This document shows, one piece after another, positions 30,030 to 39,024 of a stretch of 64,000 nucleotides of DNA. The notes beneath the pieces are model-generated. The model made no database searches. It saw only the letters and a list, made by a program, of their open reading frames with translations, and was not told where the DNA came from. Source of the stretch: an uncultured Pseudoteredinibacter sp. (GTDB taxonomy: Bacteria > Pseudomonadota > Gammaproteobacteria > Pseudomonadales > Cellvibrionaceae); the NCBI RefSeq assembly GCF_947502065.1, contig NZ_CANMYE010000001.1, forward strand, positions 124,001 through 188,000, read 5' to 3'. Made by a program: the position numbers and the translations under genes. The stretch's first letter is position 1. Each line of letters begins with the position of its first letter.

Positions 30030-30647
30030 ATGTTAACCATAGCCCTGACCAAAGGTCGTATTTTAAAAGAAACGCTGCCGCTGTTAGCCAGTGCTGGTAT
30101 TGAGCCGGCCGAAGATATTGCGAGCAGCCGTAAATTGCAATTCGCCACCAACCAAGACGATGTTCGTCTATTAGTCTTGCGTGGTGTTGATGTGCCTACC
30201 TATGTGCAATTTGGTTCCGCCGATCTAGGTGTTGCTGGTAAAGATACCTTGATGGAATCTGGCAGTGATAACCTCTATGAGCCACTCGATCTAGGTATCG
30301 CGCGCTGTCGATTAATGACCGCGGGTATCAAAGGTGTACCTCCAAAGCAAGGTCGCATAAAGGTCGCTACCAAATACGTCAATGTGGCAAAGCGCTACTA
30401 TGCCGAACAGGGGCGCCAAGTCGATATCATCAAGCTATATGGTGGTATGGAGCTTGCGCCTTTGATGGATTTGGCTGATGAAATTGTCGATATCGTTGAT
30501 ACTGGTAATACCCTTGTCGCCAATGGATTGGAAGCTCGAGATCATATTGCTGATATTAGTTCTCGGATCATTGTGAATAAAGCCTCCATGAAGATGAAGC
30601 ATCAAAAGATCGAAACAATCTTAGATGCGATTTCCGAAGTTTTATAA
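30030..30647 (+). CDS. hisG: ATP phosphoribosyltransferase, short form
   Basis: A 205-residue HisG catalysing the first step of histidine synthesis. The length marks the short form, which lacks the C-terminal regulatory domain and works with HisZ; hisZ is not in this window. Motifs include [18 protein letters not shown] and the PRPP-binding [16 protein letters not shown]. It follows murA by 49 bp, a common arrangement. Confidence 0.96.
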   Translation: MLTIALTKGRILKETLPLLASAGIEPAEDIASSRKLQFATNQDDVRLLVLRGVDVPTYVQFGSADLGVAGKDTLMESGSDNLYEPLDLGIARCRLMTAGIKGVPPKQGRIKVATKYVNVAKRYYAEQGRQVDIIKLYGGMELAPLMDLADEIVDIVDTGNTLVANGLEARDHIADISSRIIVNKASMKMKHQKIETILDAISEVL

Positions 30648-30679
30648 GCGAAGCGTAAAGCTAGCTCTTAAGCCTTGAT

Positions 30680-30731
30680 GCCCAGCTTTATCAAATCGTG
30701 TTTTTAGCATTATTTGATATTGCAGCTGGGC
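30680..30731 (+). promoter_or_regulatory. Long inverted repeat between hisG and hisD
   Basis: GCCCAGCT (30680-30687) and AGCTGGGC (30724-30731) form an outer stem, and inside it ATCAAAT pairs with ATTTGAT. It stands 33 bp after hisG and 60 bp before hisD. It could be an attenuator, processing site or weak terminator; there is no T run after the outer stem. Confidence 0.5.
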
Positions 30732-30791
30732 GTGAATAATTCTTTGGCTCCAAGCTGATTGGGGCTGTCTGTAACAAAAGACGAACTTATC

Positions 30792-32102
30792 ATGAACTGT
30801 GCCATTGCAAAATTAGATGCCAATAGTGCCAATTTCGAAAGTGCATTGAATACCTTGTTAGCTTGGGATTCGGTTTCCGATCCTACGGTGAACCAAGCGG
30901 TTGAAGAAATTATCTCTGCGGTGAAAACCGATGGCGATAAAGCAGTGCTTCACTTTACCGAAAAGTTTGATGCTATGTCGCTAAATCATTTTGATGAATT
31001 GCGAGTACCAAAGCAACGCCTGCAGCAGGCCCTTGAGGCAATTGATCCGGCGCAACGTCAAGCCTTGGAGCAAGCCGCTGAACGAATTCGAGCTTATCAC
31101 CTGCATCAACGTCAAGATTCATGGCAGTACCGTGAAGCGGACGGCACATTACTAGGGCAACAAATTACCCCCTTAGATCGCGTGGGCCTTTATGTGCCCG
31201 GTGGCAAGGCCAGTTACCCCTCTTCGGTTTTAATGAATGCTATCCCTGCTAAAGTAGCAGGAGTGCCTGAGCTGATAATGGTGACGCCAACACCGGGTGG
31301 CGAAGCCAATGATATGGTCCTAGCGGCAGCGGCCATCGCGGGTGTCGATGAGGTTATCTGCATGGGCGGTGCGCAGGCGGTTGCTGCGCTAGCTTATGGA
31401 ACCGAAAGCTTGGCAAAAGTTGATAAGATTACCGGCCCTGGAAATATCTTTGTAGCTACCGCAAAGCGAGCTGTGTTCGGTCAGGTGGCGATCGATATGA
31501 TTGCTGGGCCTTCTGAGATTTTGGTGTATTGTGATGGCGCAACCGATCCTGATTGGATTGCGATGGATCTGTTTTCCCAGGCAGAACACGATGAGCAGGC
31601 CCAGGCCATATTAATTTCCGAAAGTGAAGAATTTATCGCAAAGGTACAAGCTAGCATCGACCGCTTATTGCCTGATTTAGAAAGAGAGGCGATTGCGCGA
31701 GCATCTTTAGAAGGGCGTGGGGCATTGATTAAAGTTGCCAATCGTCAGCAAGCTTTAGATCTAATCAATCGCATAGCGCCAGAGCATTTGGAATTATCTG
31801 TTGAAGATCCTGAGCTGTTATTACCTGAGATTCGTCATGCGGGTGCCATCTTTATGGGGCGTTATACCGCTGAGGCGCTAGGCGATTATTGCGCTGGGCC
31901 AAACCACGTTTTACCGACCTCAGGTACCGCTCGCTTTTCATCTCCCTTGGGCGTCTACGATTTCCAAAAACGAAGCTCTTTAATAATGTGTTCCGCCCAA
32001 GGTGCTTCAGATCTTGGAAAGATCGCATCGCCTTTAGCGCGCGGTGAATCCTTAGAGGCGCATGCCAGGTCGGCTGAGTATCGAATCCTGCCAGAAGATT
32101 AA
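30792..32102 (+). CDS. hisD: Histidinol dehydrogenase
   Basis: A 436-residue zinc enzyme for the last two steps of histidine synthesis. It contains the family signature around [20 protein letters not shown] and the [13 protein letters not shown] segment with Zn-binding Gln and His. ATG 30792 is chosen over an upstream TTG at 30759, which would add 11 residues. hisC, which often follows, is absent here. Confidence 0.95.
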   Translation: MNCAIAKLDANSANFESALNTLLAWDSVSDPTVNQAVEEIISAVKTDGDKAVLHFTEKFDAMSLNHFDELRVPKQRLQQALEAIDPAQRQALEQAAERIRAYHLHQRQDSWQYREADGTLLGQQITPLDRVGLYVPGGKASYPSSVLMNAIPAKVAGVPELIMVTPTPGGEANDMVLAAAAIAGVDEVICMGGAQAVAALAYGTESLAKVDKITGPGNIFVATAKRAVFGQVAIDMIAGPSEILVYCDGATDPDWIAMDLFSQAEHDEQAQAILISESEEFIAKVQASIDRLLPDLEREAIARASLEGRGALIKVANRQQALDLINRIAPEHLELSVEDPELLLPEIRHAGAIFMGRYTAEALGDYCAGPNHVLPTSGTARFSSPLGVYDFQKRSSLIMCSAQGASDLGKIASPLARGESLEAHARSAEYRILPED

Positions 32103-32268
32103 TTGTTTTATTGATAGCTATTTGCTGGCACTTGCCAGTGAGTAGCTTTTAGACGGTTCGCCAGCATAATGTAGATTGTCAGATTTCCATGAGGATTTGG
32201 TAATAATTTTTGTCGAAATTTCGACTATAGTTGAAGGGTCTGGATAATCTTACTTGAGGCCCGTCCTA

Positions 32269-32637
32269 ATGAAACTCAATATTCAACGCACTCTGATCTC
32301 ATCTTTTGTACTTGCCGGTATCCTCGCTCCTGTTACTTTTTCTTCTACGGTTTATTCGCAAGCTGTTGAGCTTGAAAGGCCCAGTTGGGATGGCAAAGAG
32401 AACGTTGAGATGTTTTGGCAGCGTTATATCGCCTTTAAGGGTGGATTAACTTGGGGGCGTTCGAGCGAATACCCTGATTATGACAAGCTTAGTGAGGGCG
32501 ACATCTTTATGGTTGAGATGAAGCAAGGGCCGTGTTTGATGGAGTTTTTTCATGGCCGCTGGCGCCGAGCCAATGATGTCTGGCGCTGGGGAGAGGCCAT
32601 GAATGAGTACGCCGCTTGCCCCTATGTTTTTGATTAA
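32269..32637 (+). CDS. Small secreted protein of unknown function
   Basis: A 122-residue protein with a signal peptide (MKLNIQRTLISSFVLAGILA, cleavage near VYSQA-VE). The mature part is rich in Trp, Tyr and Arg (FWQRYIAFKGGLTWGRSS, then FFHGRWRRANDVWRWGEAMN) with two cysteines that could pair. GAGG precedes ATG 32269. I do not recognise a family. It lies upstream of the bufferin operon, separated by a terminator, so it need not be linked to it. Confidence 0.6.
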   Translation: MKLNIQRTLISSFVLAGILAPVTFSSTVYSQAVELERPSWDGKENVEMFWQRYIAFKGGLTWGRSSEYPDYDKLSEGDIFMVEMKQGPCLMEFFHGRWRRANDVWRWGEAMNEYAACPYVFD

Positions 32638-32667
32638 CAATATTGGCGTTTAACTTCCCATACATCT

Positions 32668-32700
32668 CACTCGTGGCGGCAGCGCTGCGAGTGATTTTTC
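32668..32700 (+). terminator. Terminator after the 32269 gene
   Basis: CACTCG pairs with CGAGTG across a GC-rich interior that includes GCAGCGCTGC, and is followed by ATTTTTCT. It separates the small secreted gene from the bufferin operon. Confidence 0.65.
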
Positions 32701-32773
32701 TAGATTGTTTATTGCTCTAATAGACTAAGCTTGGCTTTTAGCTGGGTGTATGTCTGGATTTGTCAATCTATTA

Positions 32774-32943
32774 ATAAAAGCCACCTTTAAATCAATATAT
32801 GTTTGCCATTATATGATTACCCCTCTGTGATAATTACGTTAGTTTTGCCTCCTACACTATGTTTGTCTTCATCATAAAAGCCACCTGGCTGTGATGGCGA
32901 ACTTTTATCACAATGTTAATAGACAAAAGTAGAGAGAAAGCTC
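32774..32943 (+). promoter_or_regulatory. Upstream region of bufferin operon with repeated 13-mer
   Basis: ATAAAAGCCACCT occurs twice in the same orientation, at 32774-32786 and 32874-32886, exactly 100 bp apart. The core ATAAAAG also appears inverted as CTTTTAT about 20 bp downstream of the second copy. An AGAGAGAAAG ribosome site precedes bufA at 32944. The repeats are candidate operator or activator sites; their protein is unknown. Confidence 0.5.
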
Positions 32944-33402
32944 ATGAGTCAACATCAACGCCTATTACGCGGTGCCGGTTTAGCTGTAGCTGCCGCTGGA
33001 CTTGCCGCTTGCGGTACTGCCCAAACCACTGCTCAGCCAGCTGTGGCTGCTGAAAAAACCGATCTTATCCATTGTTATGGCATCAACGTATGTAAGGGTC
33101 ACAACGATTGTAAGACAGCTAGCAATGCTTGTGCGGGTCACGGTTCTTGTAAAGCTGAAGGTTTTGTTGCAATGCCGACCAAATCTTGTAAGGACGCGGG
33201 CGGCAAGGTAAGTCGTGAGTGGGTGGGTGAAATTGCTCGTGCGGATCTAATTCACTGCTATGGCGTGAATATCTGTAAAGGCCACAACGATTGTAAAACC
33301 AAAGAAAATGCTTGTGCGGGCCATGCGACCTGTAAAGGCACTGGCTTCATCGAAGCACCAGCCAAGTCCTGTAAGGATGTTGGCGGTACTATTGGTAAGT
33401 AA
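32944..33402 (+). CDS. bufA: Bufferin-type metallophore precursor, two tandem modules, lipobox
   Basis: A 152-residue precursor of the BufA2-like type: cysteine-rich modules with CYGxNxCKGHNDCK, then NACAGHxxCK, and a final KSCKDxGG. Two modules (about 40-87 and 101-148) repeat with a 61-residue period and each have six cysteines (44, 50, 56, 63, 69, 82 and 105, 111, 117, 124, 130, 143). The N-terminus is a short signal with lipobox LAAC at 20-23 and Gly at +2, so an outer-membrane lipoprotein is likely. Known bufferins are ribosomally made, exported copper-binding peptides whose cysteines are turned into thiooxazoles by an MNIO enzyme; the MNIO gene follows 70 bp downstream. The doubled module and lipid anchor are unusual as far as I know. 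Cleavage at VAA-EK by signal peptidase I is an alternative. Confidence 0.85.
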   Translation: MSQHQRLLRGAGLAVAAAGLAACGTAQTTAQPAVAAEKTDLIHCYGINVCKGHNDCKTASNACAGHGSCKAEGFVAMPTKSCKDAGGKVSREWVGEIARADLIHCYGVNICKGHNDCKTKENACAGHATCKGTGFIEAPAKSCKDVGGTIGK

Positions 33403-33410
33403 GTGCTGTG

Positions 33411-33432
33411 AGCCCCGCCTTTTGGCGGGGCT
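33411..33432 (+). promoter_or_regulatory. Hairpin between bufferin precursor and maturase genes
   Basis: AGCCCCGCC and GGCGGGGCT form a perfect 9-bp stem around TTTT, 8 bp after the bufA stop. The following TGGTTTAG is a poor T tract, so partial termination or protection of the bufA message is likelier than a full stop. Either would give more precursor than enzyme. Confidence 0.7.
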
Positions 33433-33472
33433 TGGTTTAGAGTTTGTTGATTGACGGCTTGGGGAAGCTGAA

Positions 33473-34345
33473 ATGGAAGGGCATGTAAAAGCAGTTAAAG
33501 ACGATTATCTTGGCTTTGGCCTAGGCTTGCGAACAGATCATTTCGAAGAGGTTTTGCAGGGAAGTCCTAAGGTTGATTGGTTCGAAGTGATCTCTGAAAA
33601 CTTTATGGTAGCTGGTGGAAAACCACGTTACTACTTGCAACAGGTGCGCGAGCGTTATCCTATAGTGATGCACGGCGTATCAATGTCTTTGGGGTCCACT
33701 GATCCTTTGGATATGAATTATTTAAAGCAATTAAAAGCGTTGACTGATGAAATCCAGCCGGCTTGGATATCGGATCACCTATGTTGGTCGCAGCTTGGCG
33801 GTATAAATAGCCACGACTTATTGCCAATGCCTTATACCGAAGAAGCTTTGAAACATATTGTTAGCAATATTAAGCAAGCCCAAGATTTTTTAGGGCGTCA
33901 AATGTTGATTGAAAATGTTTCTAGCTACATCAGTTATCGCGAATCGGCGATGACGGAGTGGGAGTTTTATTCTGCCGTAGTAGAAGAAGCCGACTGTTTA
34001 ATGTTGCTGGATATTAATAATATTTACGTTAGCGCCCGCAATCATCATTTTGATGCTGAACAGTATTTGGCGAGTATTAATCCTCAGCGTGTTCGGCAAA
34101 TGCATTTGGCCGGGCATAGTGATTATGGCGACTATATTATTGATACCCATGATCACCCAGTAGTTGATTCAGTTTGGCAGCTTTACGCTAAGGCGATTCA
34201 ACGCTTTGGCCCGGTGAGCACGATGATTGAGCGTGATGATGATATTCCTGCTTTGTCCGAGCTTATTGGTGAATTAGATCAAGCGCGCCGAATCAGCGCT
34301 GAGGCCCTGACTGGTCTTTCCGTTGGGAGTCTAGTTAATGGTTAG
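33473..34345 (+). CDS. bufB: MNIO (DUF692) multinuclear iron oxidase, bufferin maturase
   Basis: A 290-residue TIM-barrel protein of the DUF692/MbnB family, which uses an iron cluster and oxygen to modify cysteines of RiPP precursors. Conserved candidate metal ligands are visible: His67 (MHGVS), Asp101-His102 (DHLCW), Glu147 (LIENVSSY), Asp180 (LLDINNIYV), His211 and His215 (HLAGH), Asp224-His226 (DTHDH) and Glu253 (MIERDD). The length matches bufB proteins. It overlaps the next gene by 8 bp and lies downstream of the precursor, which fixes its role by context. Confidence 0.93.
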   Translation: MEGHVKAVKDDYLGFGLGLRTDHFEEVLQGSPKVDWFEVISENFMVAGGKPRYYLQQVRERYPIVMHGVSMSLGSTDPLDMNYLKQLKALTDEIQPAWISDHLCWSQLGGINSHDLLPMPYTEEALKHIVSNIKQAQDFLGRQMLIENVSSYISYRESAMTEWEFYSAVVEEADCLMLLDINNIYVSARNHHFDAEQYLASINPQRVRQMHLAGHSDYGDYIIDTHDHPVVDSVWQLYAKAIQRFGPVSTMIERDDDIPALSELIGELDQARRISAEALTGLSVGSLVNG

Positions 34346-35117
34346 CTTGCAAGAACGACAAGCCCAAATGATGGCTTTTCTATTAAATGGCGACGAGCAA
34401 ATTGCCGAGCATATTAGTAGCAGTGAGCTTGTTAATGGAAATCAGCGATTAGAAATTTACAGCAACGGTTATCGTTTGCGCCTGAAGGAAACTTTGGCTG
34501 TTGATCACGATATTTTAGCGGCTTATATGGGAGATGAGGCTTTCGATGAGCTGGCTAATAAATTTGTTGAGTCTTGCCCCTCTCAGAATAAATCGTTGAG
34601 GCACTTTGCTCAAACATTACCGGACTTTTTAGTAGAGCATTATGCACAATACCCGCAATTGGCTGAGTTGGCGGCATTTGAGAGGCGTTTGTTGTTCAGC
34701 TTTGACGCGGCCGATGCTGAGCCTTTGGACAATGATTTTTTACAGCGATTGGCCCCCGAAGACTGGCCCATTTGTCGCTTTAGTTGGCACCCGTCATTGC
34801 AGATATTTGACTGCCAATACAATGTGGTACCTATTTGGCAGGAGCTAAAACAGGAACAAGCGCCGCCGGCTCCTATCGAACAGCGTAGTCGTTGGGCTAT
34901 TTGGCGAAACGCTGAACGTTTAACCCAATTTACCTCCCTTATGGGGGTTGAAGTTGCCTTGCTGCAATCACTGGCCAATGGTGACAACTTGAGCCATGCT
35001 TGTGAGCAATTACTGGATTATTTGTCGGAAGAGGAAATTCCTAGTTTCTTACATAGCCGCTTACAAAGTTATATCAGTAACGGCATGTTGTGCCTGGCTA
35101 AAGAATCGAAAGATTAA
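34338..35117 (+). CDS. bufC: DUF2063 protein, bufferin maturase partner
   Basis: A 259-residue protein with an N-terminal DUF2063 domain (RQAQMMAFLLNGDEQIAEHI, then RLEIYSNGYRLRLKETLAVD, then LPDFL) and a less conserved C-terminal half. Members of this family pair with MNIO enzymes and are thought to bind the precursor. The 8-bp overlap with bufB supports tight coupling of the two. Confidence 0.9.
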   Translation: MVSLQERQAQMMAFLLNGDEQIAEHISSSELVNGNQRLEIYSNGYRLRLKETLAVDHDILAAYMGDEAFDELANKFVESCPSQNKSLRHFAQTLPDFLVEHYAQYPQLAELAAFERRLLFSFDAADAEPLDNDFLQRLAPEDWPICRFSWHPSLQIFDCQYNVVPIWQELKQEQAPPAPIEQRSRWAIWRNAERLTQFTSLMGVEVALLQSLANGDNLSHACEQLLDYLSEEEIPSFLHSRLQSYISNGMLCLAKESKD

Positions 35118-35197
35118 ATCAAAGCTTAAAATGTTAATAAAATCTCGGCGGTACAAATCTAAATGAGAACTTCCGCCAAAATATTGAGGATTGAGTT

Positions 35198-35857
35198 ATG
35201 TCTCTAGTTGCAAATGTCAGTGCACTTTACTATCGCACCGTAGATGCCTTTGCCCATATTGATGGTCTGCCGGCGCTATTGTTACGCTTGTATTTAGCGC
35301 CTATTTTTATTACCGCTGGCCTGCACAAGATTAATCATATTGATGACATTATTTCCTGGTTTGGCAATCCAGATTGGGGCTTGGGTTTACCTGCGCCGGA
35401 GCTGATGGCTTACTTGGCGGCTTATACTGAGTTCCTTGGCGGTTTTGCGCTGTTATTGGGCTTGGCAACACGCCTAGTGGCGATCCCTTTGATGGTGACT
35501 ATGTTAGTCGCTGCACTGACCGCTCACTGGGATAATGGCTGGTTTGCTATTGCATCTAGTGGTCAAGAGACCAGTATTGCCTATGTACTTGAAATGGTAG
35601 GCTTTCCTGGCGCCAAAGAGAGTTTAGAAAACAGCCTAGAAGTAGCGACTCGTTTAGGTAGAGCAAAGGAAATCCTTGAAGAAAATGGCAACTATAGCTG
35701 GCTGAGTGGCAAGGGTAGCTTTGTCGTGTTGAACAACGGTATTGAGTTTGCAGCGACTTACTTCATCATGTTGCTAAGCTTATTCTTCACAGGCGGTGGG
35801 CGTTATGTTAGTGCCGATCACTATCTGGCAAAGGTTTTCCCTAAGCCTCAGCACTAA
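35198..35857 (+). CDS. DoxX-family membrane protein of the bufferin operon
   Basis: A 219-residue inner-membrane protein with DoxX/DoxD family features (LLLRLYLAPIFITAGLHKIN, then YTEFLGGFALLLGLATRL) and about four helices. It is longer than the ~140-residue minimal family member owing to an insert at about 110-180 (GAKESLENSLEVATRLGRAK). DoxX proteins are frequent in bufferin operons, but their role there is unknown; a redox or export link is a guess. A strong palindromic terminator follows at once, so it is the last gene of the operon. Confidence 0.88.
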   Translation: MSLVANVSALYYRTVDAFAHIDGLPALLLRLYLAPIFITAGLHKINHIDDIISWFGNPDWGLGLPAPELMAYLAAYTEFLGGFALLLGLATRLVAIPLMVTMLVAALTAHWDNGWFAIASSGQETSIAYVLEMVGFPGAKESLENSLEVATRLGRAKEILEENGNYSWLSGKGSFVVLNNGIEFAATYFIMLLSLFFTGGGRYVSADHYLAKVFPKPQH

Positions 35858-35870
35858 ATCCCTGCTAATT

Positions 35871-35906
35871 GGTGATAAAGAGGGTCAATTGACCCTCTTT
35901 ATCACC
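35871..35906 (+). terminator. Palindromic terminator ending the bufferin operon
   Basis: A perfect 36-bp palindrome from GGTGATAAAG to CTTTATCACC. Its centre, GAGGGTC-AATT-GACCCTC followed by TTT, makes a normal terminator stem. It starts 13 bp after the DoxX stop. Confidence 0.75.
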
Positions 35907-35981
35907 ACATTCTTTAGGGAACAATTCGACGACAGTCGTGTTATACTCCGCCGATTATTTTATCCACAATAGGGCTGTATT

Positions 35982-37481
35982 TTGATCGGCAGGTTGTTTA
36001 AGCGAAAATCCGCTGCCCCTGAGGCAGAAAAAAACAAGTCTTCTCAGCAAGAAAAGACCTCTAAACCCAATAAGGCTAATGCGCCAGCTGGGCAACAATC
36101 TGCTGAAAATAAAGCTGATCCCAAAAAATCACGCAATCGCCGCCGAAAGCCCAAAGTTAAAAAGCCTGCCACACCATGGGATATCAGTCAGTTTCCAGTA
36201 GAGCCTGTTGAGGGTAAGACTCGCTTTCATGACTTAAACCTACATAATGATTTACTGCATGGTATTGCCGATCTTGGCTTTGAATATTGCTCTCCCATTC
36301 AAGCTCAGTCTTTGCCACACAGCCTAGATGGCCATGATGTTGTCGGTAAGGCGCAAACCGGTACCGGTAAAACAGCCGCATTCTTATTGACCATCATTGA
36401 TGATTTATTGCGTAATCCCATAGAAGGTGAGCGCTTTGCCGGCGAAGCCCGAGCATTGGTTATCGCACCCACACGCGAATTGGTGATTCAGATTGCAGAT
36501 GATGCCAAGGAGTTAGTAAAACATACCGACTTACAGGTTCACACCTTGGTAGGCGGTATGGATTACGGTAAACAACAGCGCAAGCTGGAAGATTCTTATG
36601 TAGATATCCTTGTGGCTACCCCAGGGCGCTTATTGGATTTCTGTGGCAACCAAGATGTGCATTTAGATCAACTTGAAATCATGGTAATTGATGAAGCTGA
36701 TCGTATGTTAGATATGGGCTTTATTCCTCAGGTGCGTCGTATCATTCGTCAAACACCTAAGAAAACCCATCGCCAAACGCTATTATTTTCAGCAACCTTT
36801 ACTCAAGACGTGTTGAACCTTGCGGAGCAGTGGACGATCGATCCGGTAATGATCGAAATTGAACCTGAGTCGGTTGCTACCGATACCGTTACTCAAAAAG
36901 TCTTTATGTTGGCCACAGAAGAAAAATACACCTTGCTGTATAACGTATTAAAGCAGGACGATGTGGAAAGCCTAATTGTATTTGCTAACCGTCGCGATCA
37001 ATGTCGACGCCTATTTGAGAAACTAGAAGCTCATGGCTTTAAGGTTGGTATTTTATCGGGTGATGTGCCTCAGAATAAGCGTGTGAAGACCTTAGAGGGA
37101 TTTAAAACAGGTCAATTGAATGTACTGGTTGCAACCGATGTGGCGGGTCGCGGTATTCATATCGATGGTATCAGCCATGTAGTGAACTACACTTTGCCAG
37201 AAGAGCCTGAAGATTACGTACACCGTATTGGTCGTACGGGACGTGCGGGCCGTTCAGGTACGTCGATCAGTCTAGCGTGCGAAGATGATGCTTTACGTTT
37301 AGAGCCTATCGAAACACTTTTGGGTGATAAGTTAAAGTGTGAAGTGCCGCCAGAAAATTTATTGTTAGAGCATCCGCCGCTGCCTGCACGAAAGCGTCAG
37401 TCTCATCAATCCCAGGGACGAGGTCGTACTGGTGGAGGACGGTCTGGAGGTGGAAGATCAAGTGGCAATCGCCGTAACTAG
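35982..37481 (+). CDS. rhlB: DEAD-box ATP-dependent RNA helicase RhlB
   Basis: A 499-residue helicase. A basic, low-complexity N-terminus (about 1-65, [13 protein letters not shown]) precedes the core: Q motif ([13 protein letters not shown]), motif I AQTGTGKT, Ia PTREL, II DEAD (VIDEADRML), III SAT, and V-VI ([21 protein letters not shown]). The glycine- and arginine-rich tail is typical of RNA-binding helicases. RhlB works with RNase E and PNPase in RNA decay; the symbol rests on best overall similarity to Pseudomonas RhlB. The start is TTG 35982, with AGGG 8 bp upstream; no in-frame ATG is near. A DnaA-box-like TTATCCACA lies ~15 bp upstream. Confidence 0.85.
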   Translation: MIGRLFKRKSAAPEAEKNKSSQQEKTSKPNKANAPAGQQSAENKADPKKSRNRRRKPKVKKPATPWDISQFPVEPVEGKTRFHDLNLHNDLLHGIADLGFEYCSPIQAQSLPHSLDGHDVVGKAQTGTGKTAAFLLTIIDDLLRNPIEGERFAGEARALVIAPTRELVIQIADDAKELVKHTDLQVHTLVGGMDYGKQQRKLEDSYVDILVATPGRLLDFCGNQDVHLDQLEIMVIDEADRMLDMGFIPQVRRIIRQTPKKTHRQTLLFSATFTQDVLNLAEQWTIDPVMIEIEPESVATDTVTQKVFMLATEEKYTLLYNVLKQDDVESLIVFANRRDQCRRLFEKLEAHGFKVGILSGDVPQNKRVKTLEGFKTGQLNVLVATDVAGRGIHIDGISHVVNYTLPEEPEDYVHRIGRTGRAGRSGTSISLACEDDALRLEPIETLLGDKLKCEVPPENLLLEHPPLPARKRQSHQSQGRGRTGGGRSGGGRSSGNRRN

Positions 37482-37506
37482 CTGACTTGCAATGGCAATT
37501 GCTCTT

Positions 37507-37556
37507 CTAAGCCCATAAAAAAACCAGCTATTTAGCTGGTTTTTTTATGGGCTTAG
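37507..37556. terminator. Bidirectional terminator between convergent genes
   Basis: A perfect 24-bp inverted repeat (arms 37507-37530 and 37533-37556) with ACCAGCTA/TAGCTGGT at its centre flanked by A and T runs. It serves rhlB from one side and the serine hydrolase from the other. Confidence 0.95.
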
Positions 37557-37564
37557 ATATCGAA

Positions 37565-38797
37565 CTAACCTTTGTCACTTTGCTCGGCAATTGCTCTAAA
37601 TAGGGCCAGGGTTTTTGGCAAGGAGTCGTAGTTATCTTCAGTGTAGTACGGGTTTCCCGACAGTTTAACAATAACTAACGCTCTTGCTCGGTCGATGTAG
37701 ATATATTGATCATAAATACCCACAGCCATAAAAACAGCTGGATGCTTCTCTGTTTCGGGTGGCAGCCACCATTGATAGCCATAGCCCCAGTTGTCCAAGC
37801 TGCGTTCATCTTGCTTAGGTTTTAAGTGAGCGGCATCCATGGTCAAAGAATCTTTCATCCATTGAGCTGGAATAATTTGCTTGCCGTCACGTTGCCCGTT
37901 CTGCATCGCCAGTTGCCCAAAGCGTGCATAGTCTCTTAGTACAGCGTTTAAGCCCCCAAGAGCCATTTCCATATTGTGGCTATCGGTAACCCAGTAAGCA
38001 TCGCTTTCGGCACCCATCGGCTGCCACAACTTTTCTTGCATATAGTCACTGATGCTACGGCCAGTTGCTTCCCTTAATATCATTCCCAGAACTTGGGTGT
38101 CGATGCTAACGTAAAGTCGGCGAGTGCCAGGTTTAACTTCGTTTTCTAAGCTGGCGGCAAATTCATCGAAGCTTCCCCCAAGCGCTAGAATTCGGCCGAA
38201 GCGATTAATATCTGAATTTAAATCGGCGTAGTCTTCGTTGAAGGCGACACCTGACGACATCTGTAAAATGTCTTTGATGCGAACGCCTTCATAGCCACTG
38301 CCTTTAAGGATAGGGAGGTAGTCGTCAGCGTTTTTATCGATGTCTATCTTGCCTTCAGAAACAGCAATTCCGAATAGGGCTGAAATAAAAGACTTAGCGA
38401 CAGAAAAAGAAATATGACGGTCGTTTTCGGTTTCACCACGAAAGTAATTTTCGTAGCGAATATCGCCGTGCTGCATCACCAACAGGCTGCCAGTGTGGGT
38501 ATAGCCTATATAGTCAGCTGTGTTTAGTACTTCATCATAATAATTAAAGGTTTCAGGCAAGCTTAATGGCTCGCCTTTGTGGAGCTGCCACGTCTGCTTA
38601 GCAGCTTCAACATTGCTGGAAGTATAATGCTGATCAGAGTTGCGCATGTTTTCGACAATATTGGCTTTGTCGAATAAGGTCAGTCCATGGTAGATCCGTT
38701 GAATTTCCACTCTAAAGAAGAAGACGCTTAGAATCAAAATGGCGAGCAGCCCCAGTAGCAGTTTGCTGGCGCTAAAGCCTTTTTGCGATAAGGACAT
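37565..38797 (-). CDS. Serine hydrolase, class C beta-lactamase fold
   Basis: A 410-residue protein anchored by one N-terminal helix (LLLGLLAILILSVFFF) with its catalytic domain in the periplasm. The nucleophile motif is Ser132-V-A-Lys135 (ISFSVAKSF), and a Tyr motif YVS stands where YxN/YxS is expected. The family covers peptidases, esterases and beta-lactamase-like enzymes. The substrate is unknown, and true beta-lactam hydrolysis is not suggested by anything here. Monocistronic. Confidence 0.88.
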   Translation of the reverse strand: MSLSQKGFSASKLLLGLLAILILSVFFFRVEIQRIYHGLTLFDKANIVENMRNSDQHYTSSNVEAAKQTWQLHKGEPLSLPETFNYYDEVLNTADYIGYTHTGSLLVMQHGDIRYENYFRGETENDRHISFSVAKSFISALFGIAVSEGKIDIDKNADDYLPILKGSGYEGVRIKDILQMSSGVAFNEDYADLNSDINRFGRILALGGSFDEFAASLENEVKPGTRRLYVSIDTQVLGMILREATGRSISDYMQEKLWQPMGAESDAYWVTDSHNMEMALGGLNAVLRDYARFGQLAMQNGQRDGKQIIPAQWMKDSLTMDAAHLKPKQDERSLDNWGYGYQWWLPPETEKHPAVFMAVGIYDQYIYIDRARALVIVKLSGNPYYTEDNYDSLPKTLALFRAIAEQSDKG

Positions 38798-39024
38798 TTG
38801 TTGGGTTCCTTGTGTTTGGGTTTTTATTGTTATCTTGCTCTATTGTAGCGTTACCGCATTAGGGCCCAATAGCGCCCGGATCACAATCTACTAATTGCTA
38901 TCTATATTGATGAAAATTAATCACCTACTATAAATAGCAATAGGCTTGTCAGCTATATGACAGTCATTGTAGCCCTGTTAGGGTAATCTGTGGCTCGCTA
39001 AAACAAACATTACTGAGGCCAAAT

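Noticed and set aside
32886..32916. CRP site in TGTGAT...ATCACA ahead of bufA
   Set aside because: The half sites are separated by far more than the six bases of a CRP site.
35960..35968. DnaA box ahead of rhlB as an origin
   Set aside because: A single 9-mer is expected by chance in this much sequence, and no cluster is present there.
37565..38797. Antibiotic resistance beta-lactamase
   Set aside because: The fold and SxxK motif are shared by many esterases and peptidases. The membrane anchor and lack of context do not support a resistance call.
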